Notes under the pieces: generated by a model
What the model was told of the DNA's origin: nothing
What the model saw: only the letters and a program-made list of their open reading frames with translations
The model's database searches: none
In this document: one piece after another, positions 44,874 through 56,284 of the stretch
How positions within the stretch are numbered: the stretch's first letter is position 1
Layout of the letters: the number at the start of each line of letters is the position of its first letter
From: Metaphire vulgaris
Taxonomy: Eukaryota; Annelida; Clitellata; Crassiclitellata; Megascolecidae
Direction: 5' to 3'
DNA: 64,000 bases
Assembly: GCA_018105865.1 (NCBI GenBank)
Contig: CM030863.1
Span: forward strand, 4,366,754 to 4,430,753
Position numbers and translations under genes: made by a program

Positions 44874-47294
44874 ATGGCGAGCTCGGGGAGTGACAGCGAT
44901 GACGAAACGGACGAAGAGAACAATAATCAAATTGGAGGTGAAAATAATGAGCTCATTAACAACCCGATCATGGACGGCGAAAATGAACGCGAAAATCATG
45001 CAAATGATGCCAAACGTATCGTTTACAGACAGCGTATGCACAGAGGAAATTATGACACTCTATGTCTAATTAGACGTTCTAGGTTTTCATCAGCAAAGAA
45101 GCTCAGTAAATTGATTTTGCATTACGCACCCACAAACTTTAACGCTCTTTGGAACAAGGCGAAACTGCTAATTGAAGAAAAGGTTTCCAGCGAATCGGTT
45201 GAAGTAGGCTTATTATTAGACCAATTAGGAGAAGTTGTGACCACCGATGCTAACGAGATGCTGATTGCTAAGGCTGAGATAGCATCAATGCATTTAGACT
45301 ATGACATAGCAGAGGATTCAATCGTATGCTCTATTCGATTGCTTGAAGAGGTACTATTGAGCTTAGAGTCGCTGTCGAACGCCTCAGCAAGGGAGAGCAT
45401 TCCAGATTATTTGATTGATTTCTGGAAGCTTCGTCTTGTAAAATCCTTCATACAACTGTTCTCTGAGGATCATGATTTTCTGACAAAGCATGGATATACC
45501 GAAGAGTCGATACTTACCAAGATCAGGGATTCGGTATGGCAGGTGATGGAAAGCAAGCATTTAGGCGCAAATCTTAAATCTTCCATTTGGCGAAACTTTG
45601 GCTCACTTTTGGAAAAATATGTCACAACTACACTTGGGGGAAATTTAGAGACTGAGATGTTCGAAGGACTATCTCCAAAGCGGTGTTTCGAGGAAGCGTT
45701 CGAGTTGAATCAAAATAATTATCGGCTTCTTCTGAATTCAGTTCGATTTAAGAGCATGAACAATTCCGTTACCGATGACGAATTGAAGCGATATATTGAA
45801 CTCATGAAACTGTGTACAAAATGCGAAGCTCAACAGCACAGGGCACTGTTTTACATGGGTCTGAATTTCAGATTACTTTGGCTGAGAAACGATCGAATTG
45901 ACTTCGTCTTGGCGTCTGAGCCTTTCGAAGAAGCTGAACATTGCGAGAATGGTCCGCCAAAAGGATGCTTAGTCATAAAAGCACCAAATTGTATTGCTTG
46001 GAATATACCTCGACCATACAAATATGTACCAGAAAAGGTCCTTAAGCAAGTCATCAACCCTCTTGCACCGGATCTAACAAATTTATATCTACAAAACGCA
46101 AGAAGATGCTTTAAAGAGGCCAACGATATTAAACCGAGTATGTCTCATGCTTTACATCTGGCGAGAATTCTAATCAGCATTGGAGAGATAGACAAAGCTA
46201 AGGAATGCCTGACTGAAGCCGACAAACTGCCATTCGGAATAGTTCGGACAGCCTTATATGAGACGATGGGTGTTTTAGTACATAGGGAAATCATCACCAA
46301 TTACTATAAAGACGTCGAAGAAATAGAAAAAGCTAAGCAATATTATAGAGAGGCCATTAGACATGGCATATTGTACATAAAGAGATTATATGTTTCCGTG
46401 CATTATCTGCTGCAACTGCTCCATCATCAGCTACAAGGACGCCATGCACAGAACGAGACGGATGAATTGATGATACAGAACGAATACTTCTTGATTTACA
46501 TGACCATTCAGCAAACAGATTCGCATTTCTTTGTTCTCGACGTTCTGGTAAACGACTGCACGAAAAGAAGACTAATGTGGAAATTAATCCGCCAATTTTA
46601 TCTGCGGAATAGATCTTACGACGGGGCAGCTGCCTTCGCTTATCTCACTGTTTTCGTCATAACACAAAAGTTTGAGCTTGATACAGATCTCGACTTGACG
46701 ATGGATATGAAGCTAAAGATGCTGCTGCAATCAGGAATCGAGGCAGCAATGTCAAAGCCCGTTCAGTCGCTATATCTTCCACAGACGTACCAATGGCTGT
46801 GTGATTTTCAAGATTCGGATCTGGTTCCCAGACCACGTTTTGACTATCATTTTGGAATACTGACTGAGAGAAAAACTAGCGAACTTGATGTACTCAAAAG
46901 TATAATCGGAAAACAGTTTCAAAGGTCGTTTCATGTAATCGAGCTAGCACGTTCAAATCTTACCACGCCTAGCTGTTCAGTTGACAGTCTGATTAATAAT
47001 AAACTCAAAAAGATGCAATCAATTCTGGTTTTGACAACAAAACTTACCACAGACGCCGGTCAACAAACTATTCAACAAGTACTGGAACATCAAACGAACT
47101 CTAAACGAAGACGATTATGTCAAGTCGTGTTAGGCGTCAAGCAGGAGACCGTTATCTACGAAAACATTTCTAGTTGCTATCTTGAAAGCTGCAGCACACC
47201 CGCAAGCGAGAACACAGCGCAGCACGACAGATGCCAAGTCCAGGACGCTTGTACTTTACTGCGAGTTCTATTCAGTGATATTCAATCATCGTAA
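44874..47294 (+). CDS. TPR-type helical-repeat protein, 806 aa, single large exon
   Basis: I start at the ATG at 44,874 (AAAAATGG, good context). The exon itself begins at 44,773 after the acceptor TTTTCTGATTGCAG, so there is an upstream exon; 33 in-frame residues before the ATG may be 5' UTR or coding. The N-terminus is acidic (SGSDSDDETDEE) for about 50 residues. After that it is almost wholly helical with TPR-like spacing: FSSAKKLSKLILHYAPTNF near residue 80; FEEAFELNQNNYRLLLNSV near 290; CFKEANDIKPSMSHALHLAR and IDKAKECLTEADKLP near 420-465; IEKAKQYYREAIRH near 490. The last 250 residues are non-repetitive. TPR proteins act as assembly platforms; sensor proteins such as IFITs and TTC proteins share the architecture, but I cannot name an orthologue. 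Codon use is more AT-rich than in the GPCR. Confidence 0.78.
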   Translation: MASSGSDSDDETDEENNNQIGGENNELINNPIMDGENERENHANDAKRIVYRQRMHRGNYDTLCLIRRSRFSSAKKLSKLILHYAPTNFNALWNKAKLLIEEKVSSESVEVGLLLDQLGEVVTTDANEMLIAKAEIASMHLDYDIAEDSIVCSIRLLEEVLLSLESLSNASARESIPDYLIDFWKLRLVKSFIQLFSEDHDFLTKHGYTEESILTKIRDSVWQVMESKHLGANLKSSIWRNFGSLLEKYVTTTLGGNLETEMFEGLSPKRCFEEAFELNQNNYRLLLNSVRFKSMNNSVTDDELKRYIELMKLCTKCEAQQHRALFYMGLNFRLLWLRNDRIDFVLASEPFEEAEHCENGPPKGCLVIKAPNCIAWNIPRPYKYVPEKVLKQVINPLAPDLTNLYLQNARRCFKEANDIKPSMSHALHLARILISIGEIDKAKECLTEADKLPFGIVRTALYETMGVLVHREIITNYYKDVEEIEKAKQYYREAIRHGILYIKRLYVSVHYLLQLLHHQLQGRHAQNETDELMIQNEYFLIYMTIQQTDSHFFVLDVLVNDCTKRRLMWKLIRQFYLRNRSYDGAAAFAYLTVFVITQKFELDTDLDLTMDMKLKMLLQSGIEAAMSKPVQSLYLPQTYQWLCDFQDSDLVPRPRFDYHFGILTERKTSELDVLKSIIGKQFQRSFHVIELARSNLTTPSCSVDSLINNKLKKMQSILVLTTKLTTDAGQQTIQQVLEHQTNSKRRRLCQVVLGVKQETVIYENISSCYLESCSTPASENTAQHDRCQVQDACTLLRVLFSDIQSS

Positions 47295-47345
47295 CCAATT
47301 CAAGAAGTTTGTGTCAACAGTTCAAACGGCACTGAATCACAGATA

Positions 47346-47772
47346 AGGGGCTGTCCATTAATTACGTCAACAATTTTTGGACGATTTTTGGCCCCCTCTC
47401 TCTTGTCAACAACTATCAACTTTCAGTGACCCTCCTATAATAATGTCAAAAACTTTTGACCCCCCCCCCAACTAAGATCAGTGACGGGTCTCCCTAAAAA
47501 ATTTAGAAGGCTATTGTTTTTGAGGCGTTGACCATTCTTCGCTTTATTTTGCTCAAGTGTCATAATGTGGTGATGATGACCATATTTTTGGATTGTCAGT
47601 TTTTTCCATTTTAATAAATAGTATTCCATGAAATTTCCTATTTTATATCATTTAAAAAATGAAATTGTTGACGTCAACTTCTCTTGACTCCCCATCCCCC
47701 CTGTCAACAACTTTCAAACTTTTTCAAACCCCTTCTCTCTATTTTGTCGACGTCATTAATTAATTGGCCTGC
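47346..47772. mobile_element. MITE, GGGGCTGTCCATTAATTACG family
   Basis: Starts GGGGCTGTCCATTAATTACG and ends with an imperfect inverse (GACGTCATTAATTAATTGGCC). Internal CTTGTCAACAACT occurs on both sides. A fragment is at 17,533-17,620 and a related piece at 39,396-39,470. It lies about 50 bp after the TPR stop codon and may supply its 3' UTR. Confidence 0.7.
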
Positions 47773-48687
47773 AATCTTGGCAGAGGGGAGCGTTTATGGG
47801 GGGGGGGTGCAGAATGCTCGAGCATAGCGGTCTATTAAAATAGAAGTATCCAGTGGTCATCAGAACATAGGCATCTACTGTATATTAAAGCGAGTTCTAT
47901 TAATTTTTCACCGGGGGGAGTAGCTAATTTTTACGTAAGCGAGGGGGTCCCCAAATGTACGGTGTGCAACAGGGGAGAATGTGAAAATGCGCCTTTTGCG
48001 TATCGTACTACTGTATATGGAGGATGGGCACATACGAGTATCATATGAAATTTCAATTTTGTGCATTAACGAATGTTACAAATAATAAGGTCTATCACTT
48101 CATAAACGAATCAAATGAAATTTGTAATTTTTGGGCGTCGGTCTTAGATTGGGGGGTGATGGCGGGATGTTAGGGGGGTGTAAAAATATCCATGATCCTC
48201 CCAGCAAGAGTTCTTGGAACCGTCACTGTAACTGGACACAATTACCAAACACGAACAGCAACCAGATGGTCACAGCAAAACCAGGACAAAAACAGGATCG
48301 AAGACGAGAAAACACACTGGAGGAAAGGCTAATTCGTAAGAAATCCAGGGCATGAGCGCTAGAGAAATTCACGGGAAATCAAACAAATTAAGCCTCTACT
48401 CCAGTGCTTCCCAACAACTGTGCTGCAGCAACGGTGGAAGTGTGCGGTGGCAAAATATTGAAAAATACTAAGTTAATAATGACGTTGGATTAATTGATAA
48501 TTATAAGTTGAATTATATTATCTATTCAATGAAATGAAGCTTGAAATAGTGATACAGATTGCAAAGAAAATATGTACTTATGAAGAACGGTAGTCAATAT
48601 TAGACTGCACATTAGACTAGAGTATAATATATACTCATATAGGCCTACGCTTCATCGACCCATCCAGACGCGCTCACACAACACACG

Positions 48688-48904
48688 CAGGGCCGGATTA
48701 AGGTCCGAGTGGGCCGGGGGGGCTGAGAAAAAAAGGCCGTCGCCTATACTGAAAATCTCTAACAAGCAAAAAAAGAGGAGGTTATCTCCCTTCCAAATCG
48801 TGCGGACAAGCCAAAAAAAGGTTAGCTCGAAAATCGGCCATGGGCCTATTTTCATGATGGGCCGGGGGCTACAGCCCTCTCAGCCCCGCCTTAATATGGC
48901 CCTG
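48688..48904. mobile_element. hAT MITE nested in the hAT element
   Basis: Starts CAGGGCCGGATTAAGG and ends GCCTTAATATGGCCCTG. Flanks AACACACG (48,680-48,687) and CACACACG (48,905-48,912), 7 of 8. Confidence 0.85.
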
Positions 48905-49107
48905 CACACACGGGTCCTAAGTGCGACGCGAACCCGAAGCAGGATGGGAGACCGCGCGTTCAAAGCACTAGCCCCGTCGAACTGAAACAACCTCCCGCCA
49001 GCACTTCGAGACGAAACTATGACACGATCGACTTTTCTAGTTCGGTTAAAATCTTTGTTGTTTGTCGGCTGAGACGCATTTGTGTAAAAGTGCACCAGAG
49101 AAATGGT

Positions 49108-49160
49108 TTCATTCATTCATTCATTCATTCATTCATTCATTCGTTCGTTCATTCATTCAT
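49108..49160. repeat. (ATTC)n microsatellite
   Basis: About 13 tetranucleotide units with two GTTC variants, inside the 0.9-kb hAT element. Confidence 0.95.
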
Positions 49161-49654
49161 ATGCCAATAGTAGACCTAAACAATGCACCCTTTAAAAATG
49201 AAATGTGTGGATTTCGGCTGCATTGTGCCGTTGACTGTACAGTATGTATCGTGGATAGTGTGCCGTGGCTGGAAAAAGGTTGCGAATCACTGCTCTACTC
49301 TATCGGTGGACGGAGCCTTAGGTTTTATTACTATTAAAGATATTTAATGACAACGACCTTTGTAAACAAGTAGGTCAGATCACGAAGACATTGTGAGTGA
49401 ATTGCTGATAGTAATTTTCTTAGAAGTGTTTAATATAATCATAAAAATGCTTCAAATATTCAAACAGTCACGAAGCGTATAGATCCGCTCTGTCTTCAGG
49501 CCTAACTGTTTTATTCGCTTCTAAGGTGTTTGTTCATGGTTTTCTGCTTTTCTTTGAAGACATCGCATTATGTTTAGTTGAATTTTAAGGATGCAAAAAG
49601 CGATCATAAACTTGCTTCTCATTCTAGTAATGTTTGTTCAAGTACTATAGACAT

Positions 49655-49690
49655 TCCCCTCTCCTTGTTACAGCGCTACAAAATGATCTG

Positions 49691-49759
<69 letters not shown>

Positions 49760-49760
49760 C
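49655..49760 (+). repeat. retroelement tail leading into (AAT)n tract
   Basis: GTTACAGCGCTACAAAATGATCTG runs straight into about 23 ATA/AAT units: the retroelement 3' tail appears to have seeded the microsatellite. Confidence 0.8.
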
Positions 49761-49849
49761 TATCATATTAAAATCCTTCCTCTGTGCCTCTGTTACCTTC
49801 AAGCGTTCTGATTGGTTGACTATTGGTAACCAAACGGTTTAGTCGAAGA

Positions 49850-50370
49850 AGCGTTTGACGAAGCGTACGTTCAATTGTTCATTGCAGAGTCATAATGTGT
49901 ACAACGTCGCGATGCGTTGGTGGGCGTAGCTTGAGGAAGTTGCGCAAGTTTAACGTACACATAAATACGTCTACAGCGTCACAAATGGTCACAGTTGCGT
50001 GATTTTAACGTACATCGGCCTAATTGTTACGTGGCGCAGAGCTTGGCTAGGTGGCGTATGTACACCGTTGTTCAGCATGAATTCAATGATTGGGTATTAG
50101 GCATAGGTATTGGATTAGTATTATCCTGCACTCGAGCGAAGCGAGATTCCGAAAACAGATTCCGCCAAAAAAACCAAACAACCAAACGAGGCCCAAAAAC
50201 CCAGATTGGGTTGGAAAAACCCACACTGGCAACACTGCCCGTAGACGTGCGGAAATGACGCCGTATATTCCAGTAGCTGCTAACAATAGACGAGAAATGC
50301 AAATTCTCCACATTAGTATTATCCTGCATTGCGAGCGCGAGCGAGCGAAGCAAAGAGCATCGTTCCCAGT
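49850..50370. other. gene-free stretch with direct and inverted repeats
   Basis: Several AACGTAC/GTACGTT words (49,865-50,025), then two direct copies of ATTAGTATTATCCTGCA followed by GAGCGAAGCGAG-like wording about 200 bases apart (50,116 and 50,312). No gene recognised. Confidence 0.5.
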
Positions 50371-50374
50371 AGCA

Positions 50375-50430
50375 GTAGTAGTAGTAGTAGTAGTAGCAGT
50401 AGTGGCAGGTAGCAGTGGTGGCAGCAGTAG

Positions 50431-50506
<76 letters not shown>

Positions 50507-50507
50507 T

Positions 50508-50578
<71 letters not shown>

Positions 50579-50835
50579 GGCAGCAGTGGCAGTGGCAGTG
50601 GTGGTGGTGGTGGTGGTGGCAGTGGTGGTGGTGGTGGCAGCAGTGGTGGTGGTGCAGGTGGTGGTGGTGGTGGCAGTGGTGGTGGCAGCAGCAGCAGTGG
50701 TGGTGGTGGCAGCAGTGGTGCAGGTGCAGCAGCAGCAGCAGCAGCAGCAGCAGTGGCAGCAGCAGCAGCAGCAGCAGCAGTGGCAGCAGCAGCAGCAGTG
50801 GTGGCAGTAGCAGCAGTAGTAGCAGTAGCAGTAGC

Positions 50836-50884
<49 letters not shown>

Positions 50885-50896
50885 ATAATAATAATA
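50375..50896. repeat. 520-bp mosaic of GTA, GCA and GGT trinucleotides
   Basis: Starts GTA, then about 50 mostly pure CAG units in two blocks, then interwoven GTG/GCA blocks, then GTA again and a short ATA tail. Every frame is open on both strands, so the poly-Gln, poly-Ser, poly-Ala and poly-Leu frames are not evidence of a gene. Confidence 0.98.
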
Positions 50897-50974
50897 AAGT
50901 ATCTTTTAACATTTAATACTGCAATGTCTACAATGATTGACACCGTTTCGCTACATTTGTATTGTATTGTATAC

Positions 50975-51512
50975 TGGACTATTTGACTATTTATATAGCG
51001 CCGTAAATATAGGCTAGCATAACTATAAACAAGGGCGCTATACAGGGGTATGACTCCCTAACCAGACGACTTTTCAGTCTGTTTTTGAAGATGGGCCGAG
51101 CTTTGATCTTCCTAATTTCAGGTGGAATGGCATTCCACTGGAGTGGTCCGCCTCGGGAGAAGGCGCGATCACCGAGGGTTGGAATCTTTAGCGGTTTCGG
51201 GACAGCGAGGTCGAGAGAGGATGCTGACTTCAACGTCGACCGTCTAAGTGCGACGCTAGAGGGTGTCAGGAGTCGCTCCAAGTACTTCGGACTGGCTTGG
51301 CCGGTGATGATGCCGTGAATTATTAGGCATCTTATATTGAGAGATGATTCGCTCCCGAACTCGGAGCCAGTGGAGTCTGTCTTTAGTCGAACTATATCCT
51401 CTCTTCTGATTAGACATTTTTCGGTGTTAGCGGTGATGGTCAGATCGGTCTTTAGTATCCAACCTATCTTCGGGGACCACATAGTTAGCTTCTCGTTGTT
51501 CTCTCTATTCAC
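50975..51512 (-). pseudogene. CR1/L2-like LINE 3' end
   Basis: Minus strand reads LIIHGIITGQASPKYLERLL, then VPKPLKIPTLGDRAFSRGGP and LQWNAIPPEIRK, then ARPIFKNRLKSRL: the well-known CR1-type ORF2 C-terminus (GDRAF---AP--WN-LP--IR---S---FK--LK). After the stop comes ACGGCGCTATATAAATAG, the GCGCTATATAAA tail shared with SINEs of the window. The frame is open for about 170 residues, so it is relatively young. Confidence 0.82.
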
Positions 51513-51603
51513 CGAGTCAGTCCAGTAATTCGTTTTGTGCCGATTTTATCTACCCGAAATAGGTACAAGTTATTTGCAGTGACATGTGCCTAATGTACAT
51601 AAT

Positions 51604-51777
51604 CAGGGCGCGATTTGTAAGGGGAATGGGGGAAATCTTCACCCTCCCACTGCCCAACTGCACCCCCTACTGCTACATCCCCACCACTACATCCCCCACT
51701 GCTACATTTCCCAACAACTACATCCCCACAAGCTCGACATATCTCCCCCACTGCTCCAGGTCACAAATCGCACCCTG
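51604..51777. mobile_element. hAT MITE with perfect 8-bp duplication, CAGGGTGCGATTTGT family, copy 2
   Basis: Starts CAGGGCGCGATTTGTAAGG and ends CACAAATCGCACCCTG. Flanks TACATAAT at 51,596-51,603 and TACATAAT at 51,778-51,785, perfect. Opposite orientation to the copy at 34,259. Confidence 0.93.
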
Positions 51778-52124
51778 TACATAATATAGCCTACAACCAG
51801 TGGCGGACTGGGTGGTTTGTCAATTTGTCCGATGTCAAGTGGGTCCCTAAGACAGTCAACATTATGGGCCCGAGGCTGTGTGCGAAAGTAATGCCACAAC
51901 CGGCCAGGGCGAATAAAATCGGAGAAGAGATGCTCGTGCGACGCAATTATGTTATTTTCTTATTACATGTTTAACGGAATAGATTTAAACCTCCTTCCAC
52001 AAGTCAATGTGAGTGACTTAGGGTGTACCCTTTTGTCTCCAGGCAACCACTGTATAGGCCTACAACAATATCAGGATTCAACTATAACTACAATAAACTC
52101 TAATTTCTCATTCAAGTGATGTCT

Positions 52125-52175
52125 GCTGAAGTGCCATTGACTTTGGCATTCGCCATTTTACAGCGCTATAAAATG
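52125..52175 (+). mobile_element. SINE/LINE 3' tail
   Basis: AGTGCCATTGACTTTGGCATT, then CGCCATTTTACAGCGCTATA and AAATGAGC: same tail core as at 6240-6305 and, inverted, at 55,258-55,315. Confidence 0.7.
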
Positions 52176-52501
52176 AGCTCTCACCGCAATTGTTTTACGA
52201 GCCTGGTTTCACCTTTTATGTGTGCCTGAGATTATTATATAGGCGTTATAAAATCATACTTAACCCTGATTAAGCAAGAAAACTGAAATTAGAACAGTGC
52301 ACGTATTTTCTAGAAACTTGATTTGGAAAGTTTCTTGAACTGTGAACCTCCTTAAGGTCTTTTATTTCAAATAATTTAAATGATTTGATATACTTTAGTG
52401 TTGAAAAGCTATGCAATTCAAGTACGTGTTCTTAAAAGTGTGATTGAATAAGTAATATAGACGAGAACATCATGTAGTGCGTATTCTGCATGTGTATGGA
52501 G

Positions 52502-52673
52502 CAATGGCGGCTCCACATAAGAGCCCGTGCCCCTTATTGAATGCCTGGCTTCCCCAGCGCGCCCCCGATGGGACCCTATACTTACTACTGCATACCTAGC
52601 AACAATTAGTTGGCCCATGCTTAGAAGTTGCCGCCCCAACGCCCCCGCTTGTCAAATCCTGGAGTCGCCACTG
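52502..52673. mobile_element. hAT MITE, GGCAAGTGGGG family, inverted copy
   Basis: Starts CAATGGCGGCTCCAC and ends CCTGGAGTCGCCACTG. Flanks GTATGGAG and GATTGAAG, 5 of 8. Reverse orientation of 60,731-60,914. Confidence 0.8.
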
Positions 52674-53000
52674 GATTGAAGTAACCAAAACGGGTTCAAG
52701 ACTATACTCGAAATTTTGTGCTCTACTTAGAGAATAATCCCCTGAAACTTTGGTCTAACCCAGTCAGAGTTAGGTTAGGTTAAAAAGTCAATTTGTATAG
52801 CGCAAAAACATGAACTAATAGTCAAAGGCAAAGAGTGTAGACGACCACGTCTTTCACTTCGTCCTCTAAGGGTTCAAGCAATCAGACATCGCTCGACACA
52901 GAAGCGTTTCATCTGCTGCTCAAGACTGTCGACCAGTTGACTCAACTGAGAGTGAGTAAATACATGGGGATTCTCTCAGCGAAAGAAATGGAGTCAGGAC

Positions 53001-53292
53001 CAGTGGCGGTTTCAGGATTTTTGGTGGGGGATGAATGAATTCTTAGAAAGTTGGTGGGGGAATGAAAATAGAAGGAGAAAAACCAATAAATTTTGCCGAA
53101 AGAGGCTGAAAAAAGGAAATTTTATCCCTAATTTTACTACACTTATTACCGAAAAATAGGTTGACAAGCAGAAAAAAGGTAATCCGCAGTTAGTTTTACA
53201 ATACTTTACCCCAAAATAGGTTTCACAAGAGAAAAAGTAAGTCCGGTGGGGAGGATGCATCCCCACTCATCCTCCACGTGGAACCGCCACTG
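53001..53292. mobile_element. hAT MITE, CAGTGGCGGTTCCA family, copy 3
   Basis: Starts CAGTGGCGGTTTCAGG and ends GGAACCGCCACTG. Flanks GTCAGGAC and ATCGGGGC, 5 of 8. Confidence 0.85.
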
Positions 53293-53811
53293 ATCGGGGC
53301 CATGAAAAATTGAAGGTGTTAATCTTTCGGTTATACTACAGGAGTTGAGCCCATAACTACATAACCATAACCATAACTGCAGGTTATACCACGGGAGTTG
53401 AGCCCATGCTTATTGTTGGTAAACGATGTTCGGCTGTTGGCTAATGCCTGAGTTATTAAGATTACATATACGACGGTTTGAAAATACAGCAGAACATAAA
53501 ACTACACACGTGATATCGACCATGCTTATTAATAGGCCCTATTACCTTTGATAGTGCTTGTTCGTTGTCTAGTAATTTAGTTAAGTGTTCTTCAGTATGT
53601 TAATTCAGGCATTTAAAGCAATATTGCAATATCAATTGACATTTAAGTAACGGTCTCTTCTGCAAAACTGCAGTTGAGAGTCTCGATGCAAACGGTAAAA
53701 TCAAAAACACATGAAAGGTATGTTAGAATTTTCACTGAATATTATTTATGATAAAATTCTTATCGGAAAGTTGTATTTCGTACTGGTTGTTAAATATAAT
53801 TAGCGTACTTG

Positions 53812-54405
53812 GGGAGTGTGTTATCAACATCAGGAGGAACGGATGAAGATATTAAGACTAGAATAGGTAAAGCTCAAGCAGCTTTCATGGTGTTACAGGA
53901 GCTATGGATGGAAATTCAAGCATATCAGCCTGAATACCAAAGTGAGAATTTTCAGCACCAACGTTAAAGCGGTCCTACTGTATGGGACAGAAAGCTGGAA
54001 GTACTCGAATATCAACAACGCAAAGATACAGAGCTTTGTAAACAGGTGTCTGCGAAAGGTGGAAGGCAAATGGTGGCCAAATAAGATAAGTAATGAAGAA
54101 CTATAGAAAATCACAAAACAAGATCCAATCGAGAAGCAAATACAAAAGAGAAAATAGAGTTGGCTAGGACATACATTAAGGAAACCTATATCCAGTATCA
54201 CAAGGCAAGTGTTGACGTGGGAACACCAGGTAAAAGAAAGAAGAAGACCGAAAACACATGGAAAAACACACTGGAAAAAAAGATGAAGGCAAACGAGATA
54301 AAACGGTCAACTATGGAAGTGATCGCGGAAGACAGAGCAAAGTGGAGAGAACTTGTCAGCGGCCTATGCTCCACAAGGAGTGCAAAAAAGCCTAACATTA
54401 ACTGA
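53812..54405 (+). pseudogene. LINE ORF2 C-terminal fragment
   Basis: With a few frame changes reads STSGGTDEDIKTRIGKAQAA, then FSTNVKAVLLYGTESW, then QSFVNRCLRKVEG, then WLGHTLRKP, then KRKKKTENTWKNTLEKK and DRAKWRELVSGLCSTR. This is the full C-terminal order of a common LINE type (GG---DI--RI-KA--AF, LLYG-E-W, F-N-CLR-, W-GH-LR, GKRKRGRP--TW). Probably RTE/jockey-related. Confidence 0.8.
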
Positions 54406-55106
54406 ATTGAACAAATGCACTTGATCTGCCTAAAAGTCAGTTTTCTAGTTTGGAGTCTGTGCTAAATACTGTTCTTCGTCTAATGCACGCAGCTTCTCGT
54501 TGTTTCAATATCTCAGTGGTCTATGCTGATCACTCTACATTGGCTTCATTTATAATTATTTCTGAAATTCTGACAGCATTGCGTTCAACAATGTATTTCC
54601 AGATATAACAGTACTTAGAAGTCCGAATCCTTACCCAACTGAACGCATCCACATCGGGTATTACCAATATGCCCATACCCCTTGCTAGGTTCCACTGATC
54701 GTATGGATGCACATGTTTATCGATTCCGCATTACTTTCTATCAGAGTCGAGATAAAGACAGCTCAGATTTAAAATTGGTTTTAAAGTTCTTAAGGAAAAG
54801 ATCAAATATTTTAAAAAAAGATTCTAGGAGAATAAATTTGAATTTATGAAACGCAAGCAAACTAAAAGCAAGAAACAAATACCAATAGCGCCTCTAAAAA
54901 ATTGAATCATCATCAGCAGCAGCATCAGCAGCAGCATCAGCGGCAGCAGCAGCAGCAGCAGCATTTCTAGGCGTATAATTAAACCCAATGCGCCTGGGCT
55001 TGTGCACTAAACACGTATGTTTTAAGAGATGCCCCTTTTGTTGGAAACCAAGCAGGCAGCTAAATCATTTGCATTTATGGTAATTGAAAGCGACGATATA
55101 AACCAA

Positions 55107-55255
<149 letters not shown>

Positions 55256-55315
55256 TGAGATGATTTTTATAGCACAGCGGGCATGGCGAAGACCAAAGTC
55301 AAGGGCGCTTTAACG
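55256..55315 (-). mobile_element. SINE/LINE 3' tail (minus), seeding the tract
   Basis: Minus strand: AAGCGCCCTTGACTTTGGTC, then TTCGCCATGCCCGCTGTGCT and ATAAAAATCATC, running directly into the trinucleotide tract. Confidence 0.7.
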
Positions 55316-55453
55316 TGTGTCACTTGTATGAGATGTCAAGCAAGTGAGTATTTAAATGCAGTCTATAATTCCAATTATGTGTCCAAAGTGACACTATAGC
55401 TTTGCTGACGAAAGTACGTGAACATATATCATCGCTTTCTCGTCTATTTTCAG

Positions 55454-55703
55454 ATGCCCGCGAATGATAGAATCCAGAAAGGCGGCAGCAGCAGCAAGCC
55501 GGGACAAGCTGATACAAGGATTGGGATGGCAGAGAATAGGAATGACGTATCAGAGGATCAATTTCTCGATGCAATGAAGACGTTCTGGAAAACAGAATTT
55601 CCAAGCTTAGCGTTGTCTTTCCATTCAGATAACAATGCAAGCAATAGAATGAAGGATAAAATGAAACTTTTTAGGAAAGTGCTCGAAGATGTCTGCCCTT
55701 CAC
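55454..55703 (+). CDS. candidate five-exon gene, exon 1 (start)
   Basis: The acceptor CGTCTATTTTCAG is followed at once by ATG; 250 bases to the donor TTCAC|GTAAGA, phase 1. It encodes 83 residues: a polar PANDRIQKGGSSSKPGQ start, then EDQFLDAMKTFWKTEFPSLA, then MKDKMKLFRKVLEDVCPS (amphipathic helices). Joined to four later exons whose phases all agree, it gives a 236-residue, mostly polar protein with no signal peptide or transmembrane segment. I do not recognise the family. A non-coding exon must lie upstream if the acceptor is real. AT/GC balance is like the TPR gene. Confidence 0.5.
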
Positions 55704-55897
55704 GTAAGATTTGTGCCTCGAGTTATAGGTCTACATAAGCATTTATAAGTACATGTCTATATACATATAACTAATTTATAATATATATAAGCATATCTAT
55801 AAGTCATATAAGCTTATGTACATTATTCAAAATATTTAAATTGTGATGATCACAATCCCTGGGATCTACAGTACAGTAGAGAACAGAACAGTTCTTA

Positions 55898-55922
55898 TAT
55901 ATATATATAGGTTTAATCTGCT

Positions 55923-55956
<34 letters not shown>

Positions 55957-55960
55957 AGAG
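55898..55960. repeat. (TA)n hairpin
   Basis: TA tract with inverted CTGCTCTTA / TAAGAGCAG at its edges, intronic to the candidate gene. Confidence 0.9.
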
Positions 55961-56284
55961 CAGATAACAATCCGACTACTGAATTTAATTCGCTAGTCTG
56001 GGTGAATTTTAACAGAGGACTAGACCTAATAAGAGGTACGCGAAGCCATGTGACAAACAGGGTGTTAAGATATATTTTATTATTAAAACTACAAAGCATA
56101 AAACAACCTTAGCGCCTACTTGTGTTGAAATTAAGCGCCTAGTCTACTGTACTTATAAAACAATGAAACCGATAATTCAGAACAGACATTCAACTATCCA
56201 TATTCTGATAAGCAATAATAAAGTGTTTTCAAACACTGGAAGGTCCATAAAGATCCTAAAAACTATAAAGTTATCATACGTCAG

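Larger units (their letters stand above)
48402..49292. mobile_element. hAT element with perfect 8-bp duplication
   Basis: Starts CAGTGCTTCCCAACAACTG and ends AAGGTTGCGAATCACTG. Flanks CTCTACTC at 48,394-48,401 and CTCTACTC at 49,293-49,300, perfect across 0.9 kb. The subterminal GTGCCGTGGCTGG is typical of Charlie-like ends. No transposase frame. A smaller element is nested in it. Confidence 0.92.

Noticed and set aside
50083..50986. Frames of 130-300 codons of poly-Ala, poly-Gln, poly-Ser, poly-Leu
   Set aside because: Produced by a trinucleotide tract that is open in every frame on both strands; no non-repeat coding sequence with conserved motifs is attached.
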